From Prolixibacteraceae bacterium (GTDB taxonomy: Bacteria > Bacteroidota > Bacteroidia > Bacteroidales > Prolixibacteraceae): 64,000 nt of DNA. Positions 28,786 through 36,512 of the stretch are shown piece by piece. The DNA is taken from positions 1-64,000 of the forward strand of contig JAFLKN010000003.1 in the NCBI GenBank assembly GCA_019163175.1, given 5' to 3'. The number at the start of each line of letters is the position of its first letter. The stretch's first letter is position 1. Position numbers and translations under genes: made by a program. The notes under the pieces were generated by a model that was not told the origin of the DNA, did no database searches, and worked only from the letters and a program-made list of their open reading frames with translations.

Positions 28786-28869
28786 GCCGAATAATCCAAT
28801 CAAAATTGCTTTTACGGTTAGGTAGAGGTTAAGTTTATGTAAATACTACTATTTTAACAATTTAGGCAC

Positions 28870-28911
28870 ATTAAAACGCAAAACGGAGGACTCATTTTAC
28901 AGAATCCTCCG
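28870..28911 (-). terminator. Terminator of the histidine operon
   Basis: Stem CGGAGGA (28884-28890) with TCCTCCG (28905-28911), followed on the minus strand by TTTTGCGTTTT, 36 bases after the hisIE stop. Confidence 0.75.
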
Positions 28912-28946
28912 CCTTATATCTCGTTTAAAATTCATTTAAACGGCGA

Positions 28947-29552
28947 TTATTTGTGTCGTTTTTTCAATTCCCGTGCTAAATCTTCAATGCGGTAACCTTT
29001 GTGCGAAAGCAAAACAATGAGGTGATACAGCAAATCTGCACCTTCATAAATGAAGTTCTCATCATCATCGGCCATCGCTCCAATAATAGTTTCAACAGCT
29101 TCCTCTCCCACTTTCTGGGCAATTTTGCGCGTCCCCTTCTGGAACAAAGAAGTAGTGTACGAACCTTCCGGCATTTCCTGCTTACGTTGGTCAATAAAAT
29201 CCTGAAGATATTCGATGAATTGAATGTCGCTTTCTTCGTTTGTTTCGCCCCAACAAGTGTCGTCGCCGGTATGACAAACCGAACCGACAGGATTCACTTT
29301 AATCAGCAAAGTATCGTTATCGCAATCGGCCGCAATCGAAACCACATTCAGAAAGTTTCCTGATTCTTCTCCCTTGGTCCAAAGTCTGTTTTTGGTGCGG
29401 CTAAAAAAGGTAACCTGACCGGTTTCTTCAGTTTTGGCAACTGCTTCTTCGTTCATAAAACCCAACATCAGCACAACGTTGGTTGTATTATCCTGAATAA
29501 TTGCCGGTATCAAACCGTTCAGTTTGGTGAAATCTAATTCTGTATTTTCCAT
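28947..29552 (-). CDS. hisIE: Bifunctional phosphoribosyl-AMP cyclohydrolase / phosphoribosyl-ATP pyrophosphatase
   Basis: Catalyses the second and third steps of histidine synthesis. The N-terminal HisI domain (about 1-105) has the zinc/magnesium motifs ADCDNDTLL and GSVCHTGDDTCW. The C-terminal HisE domain (about 110-201) has the helical MazG-like pattern KVGEEAVETIIGA and GADLLYHLIVLL. Length 201 is normal for the fusion. It is the last gene of the his operon. A gene-less inverted repeat fills the 61-base gap after hisF. Confidence 0.96.
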   Translation of the reverse strand: MENTELDFTKLNGLIPAIIQDNTTNVVLMLGFMNEEAVAKTEETGQVTFFSRTKNRLWTKGEESGNFLNVVSIAADCDNDTLLIKVNPVGSVCHTGDDTCWGETNEESDIQFIEYLQDFIDQRKQEMPEGSYTTSLFQKGTRKIAQKVGEEAVETIIGAMADDDENFIYEGADLLYHLIVLLSHKGYRIEDLARELKKRHK

Positions 29553-29571
29553 CGTATTTTATCTTATTTTT

Positions 29572-29611
29572 CTTCGTTGTCTTTGCTGTCAAAGCGCAAA
29601 GATGCACAAAG
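29572..29611. repeat. Short inverted repeat with TCTTTGC units between hisF and hisIE
   Basis: Imperfect palindrome: the left arm contains CTTCGTTGTCTTTGC, and the right arm read on minus gives CTTTGTGCATCTTTGCGC. The arms share the CTTTG-rich style of the element at 35387-35473. It fills most of the hisF-hisIE gap. Confidence 0.5.
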
Positions 29612-29613
29612 TT

Positions 29614-30366
29614 TTATCGTATGACAATTCCTTTACTTTTCAAATAGCTCTTCAAATCGGGTATGGCAATTTCTTTGTAATGAAAGATACTGGCAGCCAA
29701 TCCTGCATCAGCCTTTCCTTCAGTAAACACATCCACAAAATGTTCCATGTTGCCTGCACCTCCAGAAGCAATGATCGGAATCCGCAGCATATCCGACATT
29801 TTTGCCAGTTCCTTGTTGGCAAAACCAGCCTTGGTTCCATCATGATTCATCGAGGTAAACAAGATTTCGCCTGCGCCACGACTTTCACCTTCTTTTGCCC
29901 ACGAGAACAGTTCTTTTTCGGTCGGAATACGGCCGCCATTCACGGTTACAGTCCAGTAATCGTTTTCGCCGCGGGCATCAATGGCCAACACCACAAACTG
30001 GCTACCGAAGTTCAGCGCCAGATCGTCAATCAGCTTCGGGTTGCGCACAGCCGAGGAGTTGATGCTGATTTTATCGGCACCAGCACTAAGTAAAGCATCC
30101 GCATCTTTCAGTTCGCTAATTCCGCCACCAACGGTGAACGGGATATTGATCTCGCGGGCAATGCGTTTCACCAATTCAACAAAGGTTTTTCGACCTTCGT
30201 GCGTGGCAGTGATATCGAGGAAAACCAGTTCGTCAGCTCCCTGTTCGGCATACAGCGCACCCAGTTCAACCGGGTCGCCAACGCTTTTAATATTCACAAA
30301 GTTGATGCCTTTCACGGTCTGACCGTCTTTAATATCAAGGCATGGTATGATTCGTTTTGCTAACAT
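29614..30366 (-). CDS. hisF: Imidazole glycerol phosphate synthase, cyclase subunit
   Basis: Uses ammonia from HisH to convert PRFAR into IGP and AICAR. The 250-residue TIM barrel begins [20 protein letters not shown] with the catalytic Asp (CLD). It has phosphate-binding loops TVGGGI and ASGGAG, and the second catalytic Asp in AIDARGEN. It is separated from hisA by a four-helix-bundle element and from hisIE by a small inverted repeat. Confidence 0.97.
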   Translation of the reverse strand: MLAKRIIPCLDIKDGQTVKGINFVNIKSVGDPVELGALYAEQGADELVFLDITATHEGRKTFVELVKRIAREINIPFTVGGGISELKDADALLSAGADKISINSSAVRNPKLIDDLALNFGSQFVVLAIDARGENDYWTVTVNGGRIPTEKELFSWAKEGESRGAGEILFTSMNHDGTKAGFANKELAKMSDMLRIPIIASGGAGNMEHFVDVFTEGKADAGLAASIFHYKEIAIPDLKSYLKSKGIVIR

Positions 30367-30385
30367 TTCCTTAGTTTATTGGTTT

Positions 30386-30405
30386 AACAGGCAGAAGGCA
30401 GAAGT
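30386..30405. repeat. Left inverted repeat of four-helix-bundle element 1
   Basis: A 20-base arm made of a GGCAGAA repeat (AACAGGCAGAAGGCAGAAGT). It pairs with the arm at 30837-30856 at 19 of 20 positions. Together they enclose a 471-base segment holding only the four-helix-bundle gene. Confidence 0.75.
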
Positions 30406-30453
30406 ACTTGTCGGATTAATTTTCATTTTCTTTATTGATTACTTCAGCCAATT

Positions 30454-30807
30454 CTACTTTTTAATCTTAGATATCAGACTAGAAAGCATTTTTTCAATTT
30501 CTATGCTGAGTAAATTAATCTCAATATATTTTTCCTCACTCAAATAACCCAATTGGAAACTAATTTCCAGTTGAGTTTGAAACTCATACAATGAGCCCGA
30601 AGCAATTTGAAGAAATCTGATATAATCACCAGAACTATTTCGCCCATATCCTTCGGCAATATTGCTTGGAATTGAAATCGCACTTCTTCTAATTTGGGAA
30701 GTCAAACCATAAATTTCTTCTTTAGGCCATGATTTCGTTTCGGCATAAAGATTAAGCACAAGTGACATTGCCTTTTGCCAAACGATCAAATCCCGATATG
30801 TTTGCAT
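30454..30807 (-). CDS. Four-helix-bundle protein (23S rRNA intervening-sequence/S23 family), copy 1
   Basis: The 117-residue protein begins MQTYRDLIVWQKAMSLVLNLYAETKSWP and contains PKEEIYGLTSQIRRSAISIPSNIAEG, the signature of the family first seen inside 23S rRNA intervening sequences. The fold is a four-helix bundle. Molecular function is unknown. It lies between hisF and hisA in the operon direction and is enclosed by a 20-base inverted repeat, which points to insertion of a cassette. A related copy lies at 31634-32008; the two differ widely in sequence, so they are not a recent duplication. Confidence 0.88.
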   Translation of the reverse strand: MQTYRDLIVWQKAMSLVLNLYAETKSWPKEEIYGLTSQIRRSAISIPSNIAEGYGRNSSGDYIRFLQIASGSLYEFQTQLEISFQLGYLSEEKYIEINLLSIEIEKMLSSLISKIKK

Positions 30808-30836
30808 ATTCTTGAATTTTGTGTTTTCAATTTTTC

Positions 30837-30856
30837 ACTTCTGCCTACTGCCTGTT
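30837..30856. repeat. Right inverted repeat of four-helix-bundle element 1
   Basis: Reverse complement of 30386-30405 with one mismatch. It abuts the hisA stop codon (30857-30859), and a further unit (CTTCTGCCTTCT, 30861-30872) encodes the last residues of HisA (EGRS). Confidence 0.75.
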
Positions 30857-31591
30857 TCAACTTCTGCCTTCTAGTATAAATCTACTTATCTCATCCAAAC
30901 TAATCCGATTCTCATAAATCGCTTTTCCGGTAATTACTCCCGGAATGCCCATTTCGTTGAGTTCATGTATGTCTTTCATTGAAGCGATTCCTCCGCTAGC
31001 AATGAGTTCCAGTCTGGGGAAGCGCTCCATGATTTCTTTGTACAAATCGATGCTTGGGCCGGTTAACATTCCATCGCGGGCAATGTCGGTTGAAATAACC
31101 TGCCGAATGCCTTTGCTGGTGTAGCTTTCAATGAAATCCAGGATAGATAATTCTGAAACTTCCTGCCAGCCGCTAACGGCAATCATTTTGTCTTTGGCAT
31201 CGGCACCAAGAATGATTTTTTCAGCACCGTAGGTTTCAATCCAATGTAGAAAAGTTTCGCGGTCTTTTACTGCAATACTTCCACCGGTAACCATTTGTGC
31301 ACCACATTCAAACGCAATGCGTAAATCTTCATCCGCCTTCAATCCACCACCAAAATCAATCACCAAACTGGTCTTCGAGGCAATCGTTTCCAGAACTTTA
31401 TAGTTGACAATATGCTTTGCTTTAGCGCCATCCAAATCGACCAGATGCAATCGGGTGATACCGGCATCTTCAAACATTTTGGCCACTTCGAGCGGATTCT
31501 CGTTATAAACCGTTTTCTGGTTGTAATCGCCTTGTGACAAGCGCACGCATTTGGCGTCGATTAGGTCAATGGCTGGTATAATTGTGATCAT
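30857..31591 (-). CDS. hisA: Phosphoribosylformimino-AICAR-P isomerase
   Basis: Amadori isomerisation of ProFAR to PRFAR. The 244-residue TIM barrel begins [22 protein letters not shown] with catalytic Asp in AIDL. It has phosphate loops FGGGLK and ASGGIAS, and the second catalytic Asp in STDIARDGM. The final residues (EGRS) are encoded by the same GGCAGAAG repeat unit that borders the neighbouring element. Four-helix-bundle elements flank the gene on both sides. Confidence 0.97.
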   Translation of the reverse strand: MITIIPAIDLIDAKCVRLSQGDYNQKTVYNENPLEVAKMFEDAGITRLHLVDLDGAKAKHIVNYKVLETIASKTSLVIDFGGGLKADEDLRIAFECGAQMVTGGSIAVKDRETFLHWIETYGAEKIILGADAKDKMIAVSGWQEVSELSILDFIESYTSKGIRQVISTDIARDGMLTGPSIDLYKEIMERFPRLELIASGGIASMKDIHELNEMGIPGVITGKAIYENRISLDEISRFILEGRS

Positions 31592-31592
31592 A

Positions 31593-31627
31593 TTTGATAA
31601 ACGATTAAAGATTATGGATTGAAGATT
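31593..31627. repeat. Left inverted repeat of four-helix-bundle element 2
   Basis: A 35-base arm built from GATTAAnGATTA-like units. It matches the reverse complement of 32022-32056 at 27 of 35 positions. The enclosed element is about 464 bases, close to the 471 bases of element 1. Confidence 0.65.
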
Positions 31628-31633
31628 AACGAT

Positions 31634-32008
31634 TTATTTAGGAGGCAAAGTACCTTGTTTTCGCTTACTTGTTTCAATACTTTTGACAAAGATTGAGACA
31701 AGTTCATTGCATTCCGTTTTTAACTGATTTAGCAGTTGCTGGTCTGCATGAAGTTTTGCACCATCAATAATCCTAAGATTTATAAAAGTTTCGCGCATTT
31801 CCTTCAGACAAATACGGAGTTTATGAACAAAATCTTTAGGGGATTCAGCACTTTGAGCTTCGCCATAATTTAACGCAGTAGATGAACTAGACCGAACAAT
31901 CTGCCCTGAAAGGTTATTGCCAGCAATGCTTGGTTTAATTCCATCAGACAATCGAATAATATTCACAGCAAAAGAAATAAGTCGATCTTCTAATTCACGT
32001 GGTGTCAT
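31634..32008 (-). CDS. Four-helix-bundle protein (23S rRNA intervening-sequence/S23 family), copy 2
   Basis: The 124-residue protein begins MTPRELEDRLISFAVNIIRLSDGI and has LSGQIVRSSSSTALNYGEAQSAES, the family's central helix pattern, then a KLRICLKEMRETFINLRII helix. Function is unknown. It lies between hisA and hisH and is enclosed by an imperfect inverted repeat of a different sequence from that of copy 1. It belongs to a divergent branch of the same family, so the two insertions were probably independent. Confidence 0.82.
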   Translation of the reverse strand: MTPRELEDRLISFAVNIIRLSDGIKPSIAGNNLSGQIVRSSSSTALNYGEAQSAESPKDFVHKLRICLKEMRETFINLRIIDGAKLHADQQLLNQLKTECNELVSIFVKSIETSKRKQGTLPPK

Positions 32009-32021
32009 AGTTTAAATCTAA

Positions 32022-32056
32022 AATCGTTGATCGTTAATCTCTAATCGTTAATCAAT
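32022..32056. repeat. Right inverted repeat of four-helix-bundle element 2
   Basis: Built of ATCGTTAATC units, the reverse complement of the left arm at 31593-31627. It ends one base before the hisH stop codon (32058-32060). Confidence 0.65.
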
Positions 32057-32057
32057 T

Positions 32058-32657
32058 TTACAACTTCAAAAAGTTCTCAAGTATCTTGGCGCCAACCGTT
32101 CCGCTCTTTTCAGGATGAAACTGGGTAGCGTAAAAATTGTCGCGGTGCAAAGCAGCACTAAATGGATTGATGTAATTGCAAACAGCTGCAGTGTCTTTAC
32201 CAACTGCAGCATAATACGAATGCACAAAATAGACAAACTGATTATCGAGTGACGGATCGAAAATGCCACTTCTCAAGTCTGTGATGTTGTTCCATCCCAT
32301 ATGAGGCACCTTGGTCACGAACTCCATTCCCTGTTCAGGAATAAATCGTTTCACTTGTTCATCGAAAATTCCCAAACAAGGCGTATCGTTTTCTTCGGAA
32401 TAGCTGCACATGAGTTGTAATCCAAGGCAAATTCCCAATACTGGTTGTTTCAATTGCGGAATAAGTTGATCCAGACCTTCTTTTTTCAGGTAGGCCATCG
32501 TGGTACTGGCCTCTCCCACTCCCGGAAAAATCACTTTATTAGCAGCTTTAATTTTTTCGTGATCGCCTGTAATTTCAGCGTTTACGCCAAGCCGGAGCAA
32601 GGCATTATTCACCGATTCGATGTTTCCAGCGTTATATTTGATAATGACGATGCTCAT
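32058..32657 (-). CDS. hisH: Imidazole glycerol phosphate synthase, glutaminase subunit
   Basis: Class I glutamine amidotransferase that feeds ammonia to HisF. The 199-residue protein has the oxyanion motif FPGVGEAS, the nucleophile Cys in GICLGLQLM, and the His/Glu pair in TQFHPEKSG. It starts 82 bases beyond the tRNA gene on the other strand. No clear promoter was found in that gap, so it may rely on read-through from tlpA. Confidence 0.97.
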   Translation of the reverse strand: MSIVIIKYNAGNIESVNNALLRLGVNAEITGDHEKIKAANKVIFPGVGEASTTMAYLKKEGLDQLIPQLKQPVLGICLGLQLMCSYSEENDTPCLGIFDEQVKRFIPEQGMEFVTKVPHMGWNNITDLRSGIFDPSLDNQFVYFVHSYYAAVGKDTAAVCNYINPFSAALHRDNFYATQFHPEKSGTVGAKILENFLKL

Positions 32658-32738
32658 GTTTATTTTCTATATTTTTCTGATCAATTCAATGACAATGAAT
32701 GCTTTGTTGTTGTACCTTTATATAGATAATTCATGTCC

Positions 32739-32810
32739 GGCGCGTTCTTCTAACGGTTAGGAAACCGGTTTCTCAATCCGGAGATGGCAGTTCGATTCTG
32801 CTACGCGCTA
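32739..32810 (+). tRNA. tRNA-Glu, anticodon CTC
   Basis: A 72-base cloverleaf: acceptor GGCGCGT paired with ACGCGCT (G-U first pair), D arm TTC/GAA, anticodon stem CCGG/CCGG with a T-T mismatch next to the loop, loop TTCTCAA giving CTC, T arm GGCAG/CTGCT with loop TTCGATT, and discriminator A. CCA is not encoded. It lies on the strand opposite the his operon, 3 bases from the tlpA stop codon. Confidence 0.8.
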
Positions 32811-32813
32811 CAA

Positions 32814-33353
32814 CTACTTTTTCATCAAATCCGCAATCACCGATTTCATTTCAGCGAATTCTTCTTCCTTGTAAAGTCGAGTCATATAAACAATCTTCCC
32901 GGTTTTATCGATAATAACATTGCGGGTAACTCCTGCTCCCTTTTCAGCAAACTGATAAAATATACCGCCTTGGGGATCAAGCGCTAACGGATAAGTGACC
33001 GGAATCAGTTTGGCAAACTCTTTTACCTTTTCAACTGGCTCGTCCAGATCAATTCCGTAGAGAGCAAAACTTGGATTGCTTTGGTATTTTTTCCATATAT
33101 CAGCTTCGATATGCGGCATTTCTTTCCGGCAAACCGAGCACCAACTGGCAGTAAACTGCAACATCACAATTTTTCCTTTCAAATCAGCCATGCGAACAGT
33201 TTTGCCATCTGCAGTGGTCATCGAAAAATCGGGAACTTGCTGGCCAATTTTTACAATATATCCATAATCAGCCGGAATTTCTTTGGCCGGTGTTTGTGCA
33301 AACACTCCATTAATACTTATTCCTATCATTAGAATTATAATAATTTTTCTCAT
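32814..33353 (-). CDS. TlpA-family thiol-disulfide oxidoreductase
   Basis: The 179-residue protein has a signal peptide (1-20, cleaved after VFAQ) and a thioredoxin fold with active site WCSVC (Cys72, Cys75). It also has the TlpA-type opening VGQQVPDFSMTTADGK-like segment and a cis-Pro region in GAGVTRNVIIDKTGKIV. It is likely periplasmic. It follows purU by 10 bases inside the his cluster, with no evident link to histidine synthesis. Confidence 0.87.
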   Translation of the reverse strand: MRKIIIILMIGISINGVFAQTPAKEIPADYGYIVKIGQQVPDFSMTTADGKTVRMADLKGKIVMLQFTASWCSVCRKEMPHIEADIWKKYQSNPSFALYGIDLDEPVEKVKEFAKLIPVTYPLALDPQGGIFYQFAEKGAGVTRNVIIDKTGKIVYMTRLYKEEEFAEMKSVIADLMKK

Positions 33354-33363
33354 AGTGTATTGA

Positions 33364-34236
33364 TTAACTAAAAACTACAGTACGATTGTTGTAAACCAAA
33401 ATTTTTCGCTCAATATGCTTATCAACTGCTTTTGATAAAACGATCTTTTCCAAATCTCTACCTTTGGCAATGAGGTCGTTTACCGTGTCTTTGTGACTAA
33501 CATGTGCTACTTCCTGCTTGATAATTGGCCCGGCATCGAGCTCTGTTGTAACGTAATGGCTGGTTGCCCCAATGATTTTTACCCCGCGCTCATATGCAGC
33601 ATGATAAGGTTTTGCCCCCACGAATGCGGGCAAAAATGAGTGATGTATATTGATGATCTTGTGCGGATAATGCGTTATGAAATCGTCACTGATAATTTGC
33701 ATATATCGCGCTAACACAATAAAATCAATTTTGTGTTTTTCCATCAACGCAATTTCCTGGGCTTCCTGCTCTTCCTTATTGTCTTTATTCACCGGAAAAA
33801 CATGGTATTCAATATCAAACCGGCGAGCCACATCTGCCATGTCAGGATGATTGCTGATGATAACAGGGATTTCAACGTTCCATTCTCCGGAGGTATAACG
33901 CGCTAACAGGTCAAACAAACAATGTGACATCTTCGAGACAAAAATGGCCATGCGAGGTTTTTCTTCCGAGAAATGGATTTCAAAGGTCATTTGATTTTTC
34001 TGCCCAATGAGGGTCGCAAAATAGTCAGCTATTTTATCCTTCGGGATGTTGAAATTGCTCAGATCCCATTCAACGCGCATGTAAAACAGCTTTTCTTCGC
34101 GATCGACATGCTGATCTAGATAGAGAATATTTCCGTTATTGGTATTAATAAACTCGGTTACCAATGCCAGAAGCCCTTGCTTGTCAGGGCAATGGATCAA
34201 GAGAATAGCGGTTGATTTACTTTGGTCAATAGTCAT
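33364..34236 (-). CDS. purU: Formyltetrahydrofolate deformylase
   Basis: Hydrolyses 10-formyl-THF to formate and THF. The 290-residue protein has an N-terminal ACT domain (about 1-85, ILLIHCPDKQGLLALVTEFI) and a C-terminal formyltransferase-type domain with the catalytic Asn-His-Asp set in INIHHSFLPAF and GATSHYVTTELDAGPII. It lies 21 bases after hisB in the his operon. Histidine synthesis releases AICAR, which needs 10-formyl-THF to return to purines, so a one-carbon link to the pathway is plausible but inferred. Confidence 0.94.
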   Translation of the reverse strand: MTIDQSKSTAILLIHCPDKQGLLALVTEFINTNNGNILYLDQHVDREEKLFYMRVEWDLSNFNIPKDKIADYFATLIGQKNQMTFEIHFSEEKPRMAIFVSKMSHCLFDLLARYTSGEWNVEIPVIISNHPDMADVARRFDIEYHVFPVNKDNKEEQEAQEIALMEKHKIDFIVLARYMQIISDDFITHYPHKIINIHHSFLPAFVGAKPYHAAYERGVKIIGATSHYVTTELDAGPIIKQEVAHVSHKDTVNDLIAKGRDLEKIVLSKAVDKHIERKILVYNNRTVVFS

Positions 34237-34257
34237 ATTGGTAGTTTTTCAGTAGAA

Positions 34258-35379
34258 TTATAGAGTTCCTTTGGTTGTTGGCAATTCAAAATTAAAAACA
34301 TCCTTTCGAATTGCCATTTTAATTGCCCTGGCCAATGCTTTAAAAATGCCTTCAATTTTATGGTGTTCGTTCGTTCCTTCCGCCTGAATGTTAAGGTTTG
34401 AGAGCGAAGTATCGGAGAACGACTTAAAAAAATGAAAGAACATTTCGGTAGGCATATCACCTACTTTTTCGCGTAGGAAATCAGCTTTCCAAACAATCCA
34501 CGGCCGGCCACCGAAATCGATAGCCACCTGAGCCAGACAATCGTCCATTGGCAAACAATAGCCATAACGTTCAACGCCCCGTTTGTCGCCCAAAGCAAGT
34601 TTGAAAGCCTCGCCCAGAGCAAGCCCGGTATCTTCAATGGTGTGATGTTCGTCAACATTTAGGTCACCGTCTACCTGAATATTCAAATCAACTCCGGAAT
34701 GTCGGGCAATCTGATCGAGCATGTGATCAAAAAATCCCAATCCCGTACTAATATTTCCTTTACCAGTTCCATCCAGATTCAGCTCAACCCTGATTTTGGT
34801 TTCCTTAGTGTTGCGCGAAACCACAGCGGTGCGATCAGGAGAAGCTACTTTTGCATAAATTTCGTCCCAGTCATTGGTAATCAAGGCACAAAATTCGGCC
34901 AATCCCTTTTCCTGAAGTTCGTTTACCAACGAGCCATCGTTAATCAGGATGCCTTTTGCCCCCAGATTTTTAGCTAGTTGAACATCTGTCAGCCGGTCGC
35001 CAATAACAAAGCTATTGGCTAAATCGTAACTTCCATCCAGGTATTTACCCAACATCCCGATGCCAGGCTTACGGTTTGGCGAATTGTCGTGCGGGAAATG
35101 CCGGTCGATAAATATTTCATCAAAAATAACTCCTTCTTTTTCAAAGGCATTGAGGACTTTGTTGTGAACCGGCCAAAATGTTTCCTCAGGAAATCTGTCA
35201 GTACCCAAACCATCCTGATTGGTAACCATCGTCAATTCGTACGAAAGATTTTTAGCAATGAAATGCATATTGCGGAATACTTTGGGCAAATACTCCAATT
35301 TTTCGAGCGAATCAATTTGCTCATCTTCCGTTTCAAAAATCAATGTTCCGTCGCGATCAATAAATAGTACTTTTTTCAT
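34258..35379 (-). CDS. hisB: Bifunctional histidinol-phosphatase / imidazoleglycerol-phosphate dehydratase
   Basis: The 373-residue fusion has an N-terminal HAD phosphatase (DRDGTL at 8-13, both catalytic Asp) and a C-terminal dehydratase (from about 180) with the metal motifs [10 protein letters not shown] and NEHHKIEG. In the phosphatase loop where E. coli HisB has Cys zinc ligands, this protein reads [10 protein letters not shown] without Cys. The frame is open to 35451, but those 24 residues come from a CTTTGCG repeat; ATG 35379 gives the family start [13 protein letters not shown]. Confidence 0.95.
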   Translation of the reverse strand: MKKVLFIDRDGTLIFETEDEQIDSLEKLEYLPKVFRNMHFIAKNLSYELTMVTNQDGLGTDRFPEETFWPVHNKVLNAFEKEGVIFDEIFIDRHFPHDNSPNRKPGIGMLGKYLDGSYDLANSFVIGDRLTDVQLAKNLGAKGILINDGSLVNELQEKGLAEFCALITNDWDEIYAKVASPDRTAVVSRNTKETKIRVELNLDGTGKGNISTGLGFFDHMLDQIARHSGVDLNIQVDGDLNVDEHHTIEDTGLALGEAFKLALGDKRGVERYGYCLPMDDCLAQVAIDFGGRPWIVWKADFLREKVGDMPTEMFFHFFKSFSDTSLSNLNIQAEGTNEHHKIEGIFKALARAIKMAIRKDVFNFELPTTKGTL

Positions 35380-35386
35380 GATGTTT

Positions 35387-35473
35387 CTTTGCGTGACTTT
35401 GCGCTCTTCTTTGCGGTCTTTGCGGTAAGATATTACCTCAAAGAACATCAAGGATTTTCACAAAGGACACTAA
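35387..35473. repeat. Gene-less inverted repeat with CTTTGCG units between hisC and hisB
   Basis: Four CTTTGCG-type units in the left arm face CTTTGAGG, CCTTGATG and CCTTTGTG units in the right arm on the opposite strand. The centre is GGTAAGATATTACC (35424-35437). It occupies the whole 96-base gap and resembles the flanks of the four-helix-bundle elements without the gene. Confidence 0.55.
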
Positions 35474-35475
35474 GT

Positions 35476-36507
35476 TTAAACAAGTTTCTTCAACACTTTT
35501 CTCAATTTCTTATTTTCTTTAGGCGAACCAATAGTAATCCGCAAACAATCATCACAAAGGGTAACTTTGGAGCGATCGCGAACAATAATTTTTTGCTCGG
35601 TCAAATACGCATAGATACCTCTTGCATCATTCATCTTTACCAAAATGAAGTTGGCATCCGAAGGATAAACCACCTGCACAAATGGCAATTTGAATAACTT
35701 TTTCACCATTTTACCGCGCTCTTCAAGAATCGCGTTCACCCATTCTTCTTTCTCCTGAATCTTATCCATCAGCTTCAATGCTTTCTTCTGTGTCAGAATA
35801 TTGATGTTGTATGGATACTTTACCTTGTTGAAAATCCGGATAATTTCCGGCTGTGCAAAAGCCATCCCCAATCGAATGCCGGCCATTCCCCATGCTTTTG
35901 AGAACGTATGCAAAACAATCAAGTTCTTGTATTGATCCAAGTCGGGTAGTAAACTACTCTCAGGCGAAAAATCAATGTATGCCTCATCAACAACAACCAA
36001 ACCATCAAAATCAGTAATTAATTTAATGATTTCGGCTTTATCTAACAGGTTGGCTGTCGGATTGTTGGGCGAACACACAAAGATAACTTTTGTATAAAGA
36101 TTCGTTGCATCCAGTAATTTCTGTGCCGAAAATCCAAAATCTTCATTCAATTTCACCTTGCGAACCTCTACATTATTGATGTCGGCAGCCACCTGATACA
36201 TGCCGTAAGTTGGGTCGATTGAAACCATGTTATCGACTCCAGGCTCGCAAAAAGCACGAAAAATAATGTCGATTGGCTCATCACTACCATTTCCAAGGAA
36301 AATTTTTTCAGGAGCAACGTTCTTTATAGCTGCAATCTTTTCTTTCACAGCCCACTGAAGCGGATCCGGATAGCGATTGTATGGCTTATTGAACGGGTTT
36401 TCGTTGGCATCCAAATACACATCAGCCTCGCCTGAGAACTCGTCACGAGCAGATGAATAAGGTTTCAATGCCTTTATGTTGTTGCGAAGTAATTTGTCAA
36501 GTTCCAT
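35476..36507 (-). CDS. hisC: Histidinol-phosphate aminotransferase
   Basis: PLP enzyme that transaminates imidazole-acetol phosphate with glutamate. The 343-residue protein has [15 protein letters not shown] near the start, the Asn/Asp/Tyr cofactor set in [10 protein letters not shown] and [10 protein letters not shown], and the Schiff-base Lys in [15 protein letters not shown]. It begins 5 bases after the hisD stop, so the pair is tightly coupled. Confidence 0.97.
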   Translation of the reverse strand: MELDKLLRNNIKALKPYSSARDEFSGEADVYLDANENPFNKPYNRYPDPLQWAVKEKIAAIKNVAPEKIFLGNGSDEPIDIIFRAFCEPGVDNMVSIDPTYGMYQVAADINNVEVRKVKLNEDFGFSAQKLLDATNLYTKVIFVCSPNNPTANLLDKAEIIKLITDFDGLVVVDEAYIDFSPESSLLPDLDQYKNLIVLHTFSKAWGMAGIRLGMAFAQPEIIRIFNKVKYPYNINILTQKKALKLMDKIQEKEEWVNAILEERGKMVKKLFKLPFVQVVYPSDANFILVKMNDARGIYAYLTEQKIIVRDRSKVTLCDDCLRITIGSPKENKKLRKVLKKLV

Positions 36508-36512
36508 ATTTC

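Noticed and set aside
29524-30093. A 189-residue plus-strand frame opposite hisF and hisIE
   Set aside because: It is a mirror of two certain his genes, resembles no family and has no promoter.
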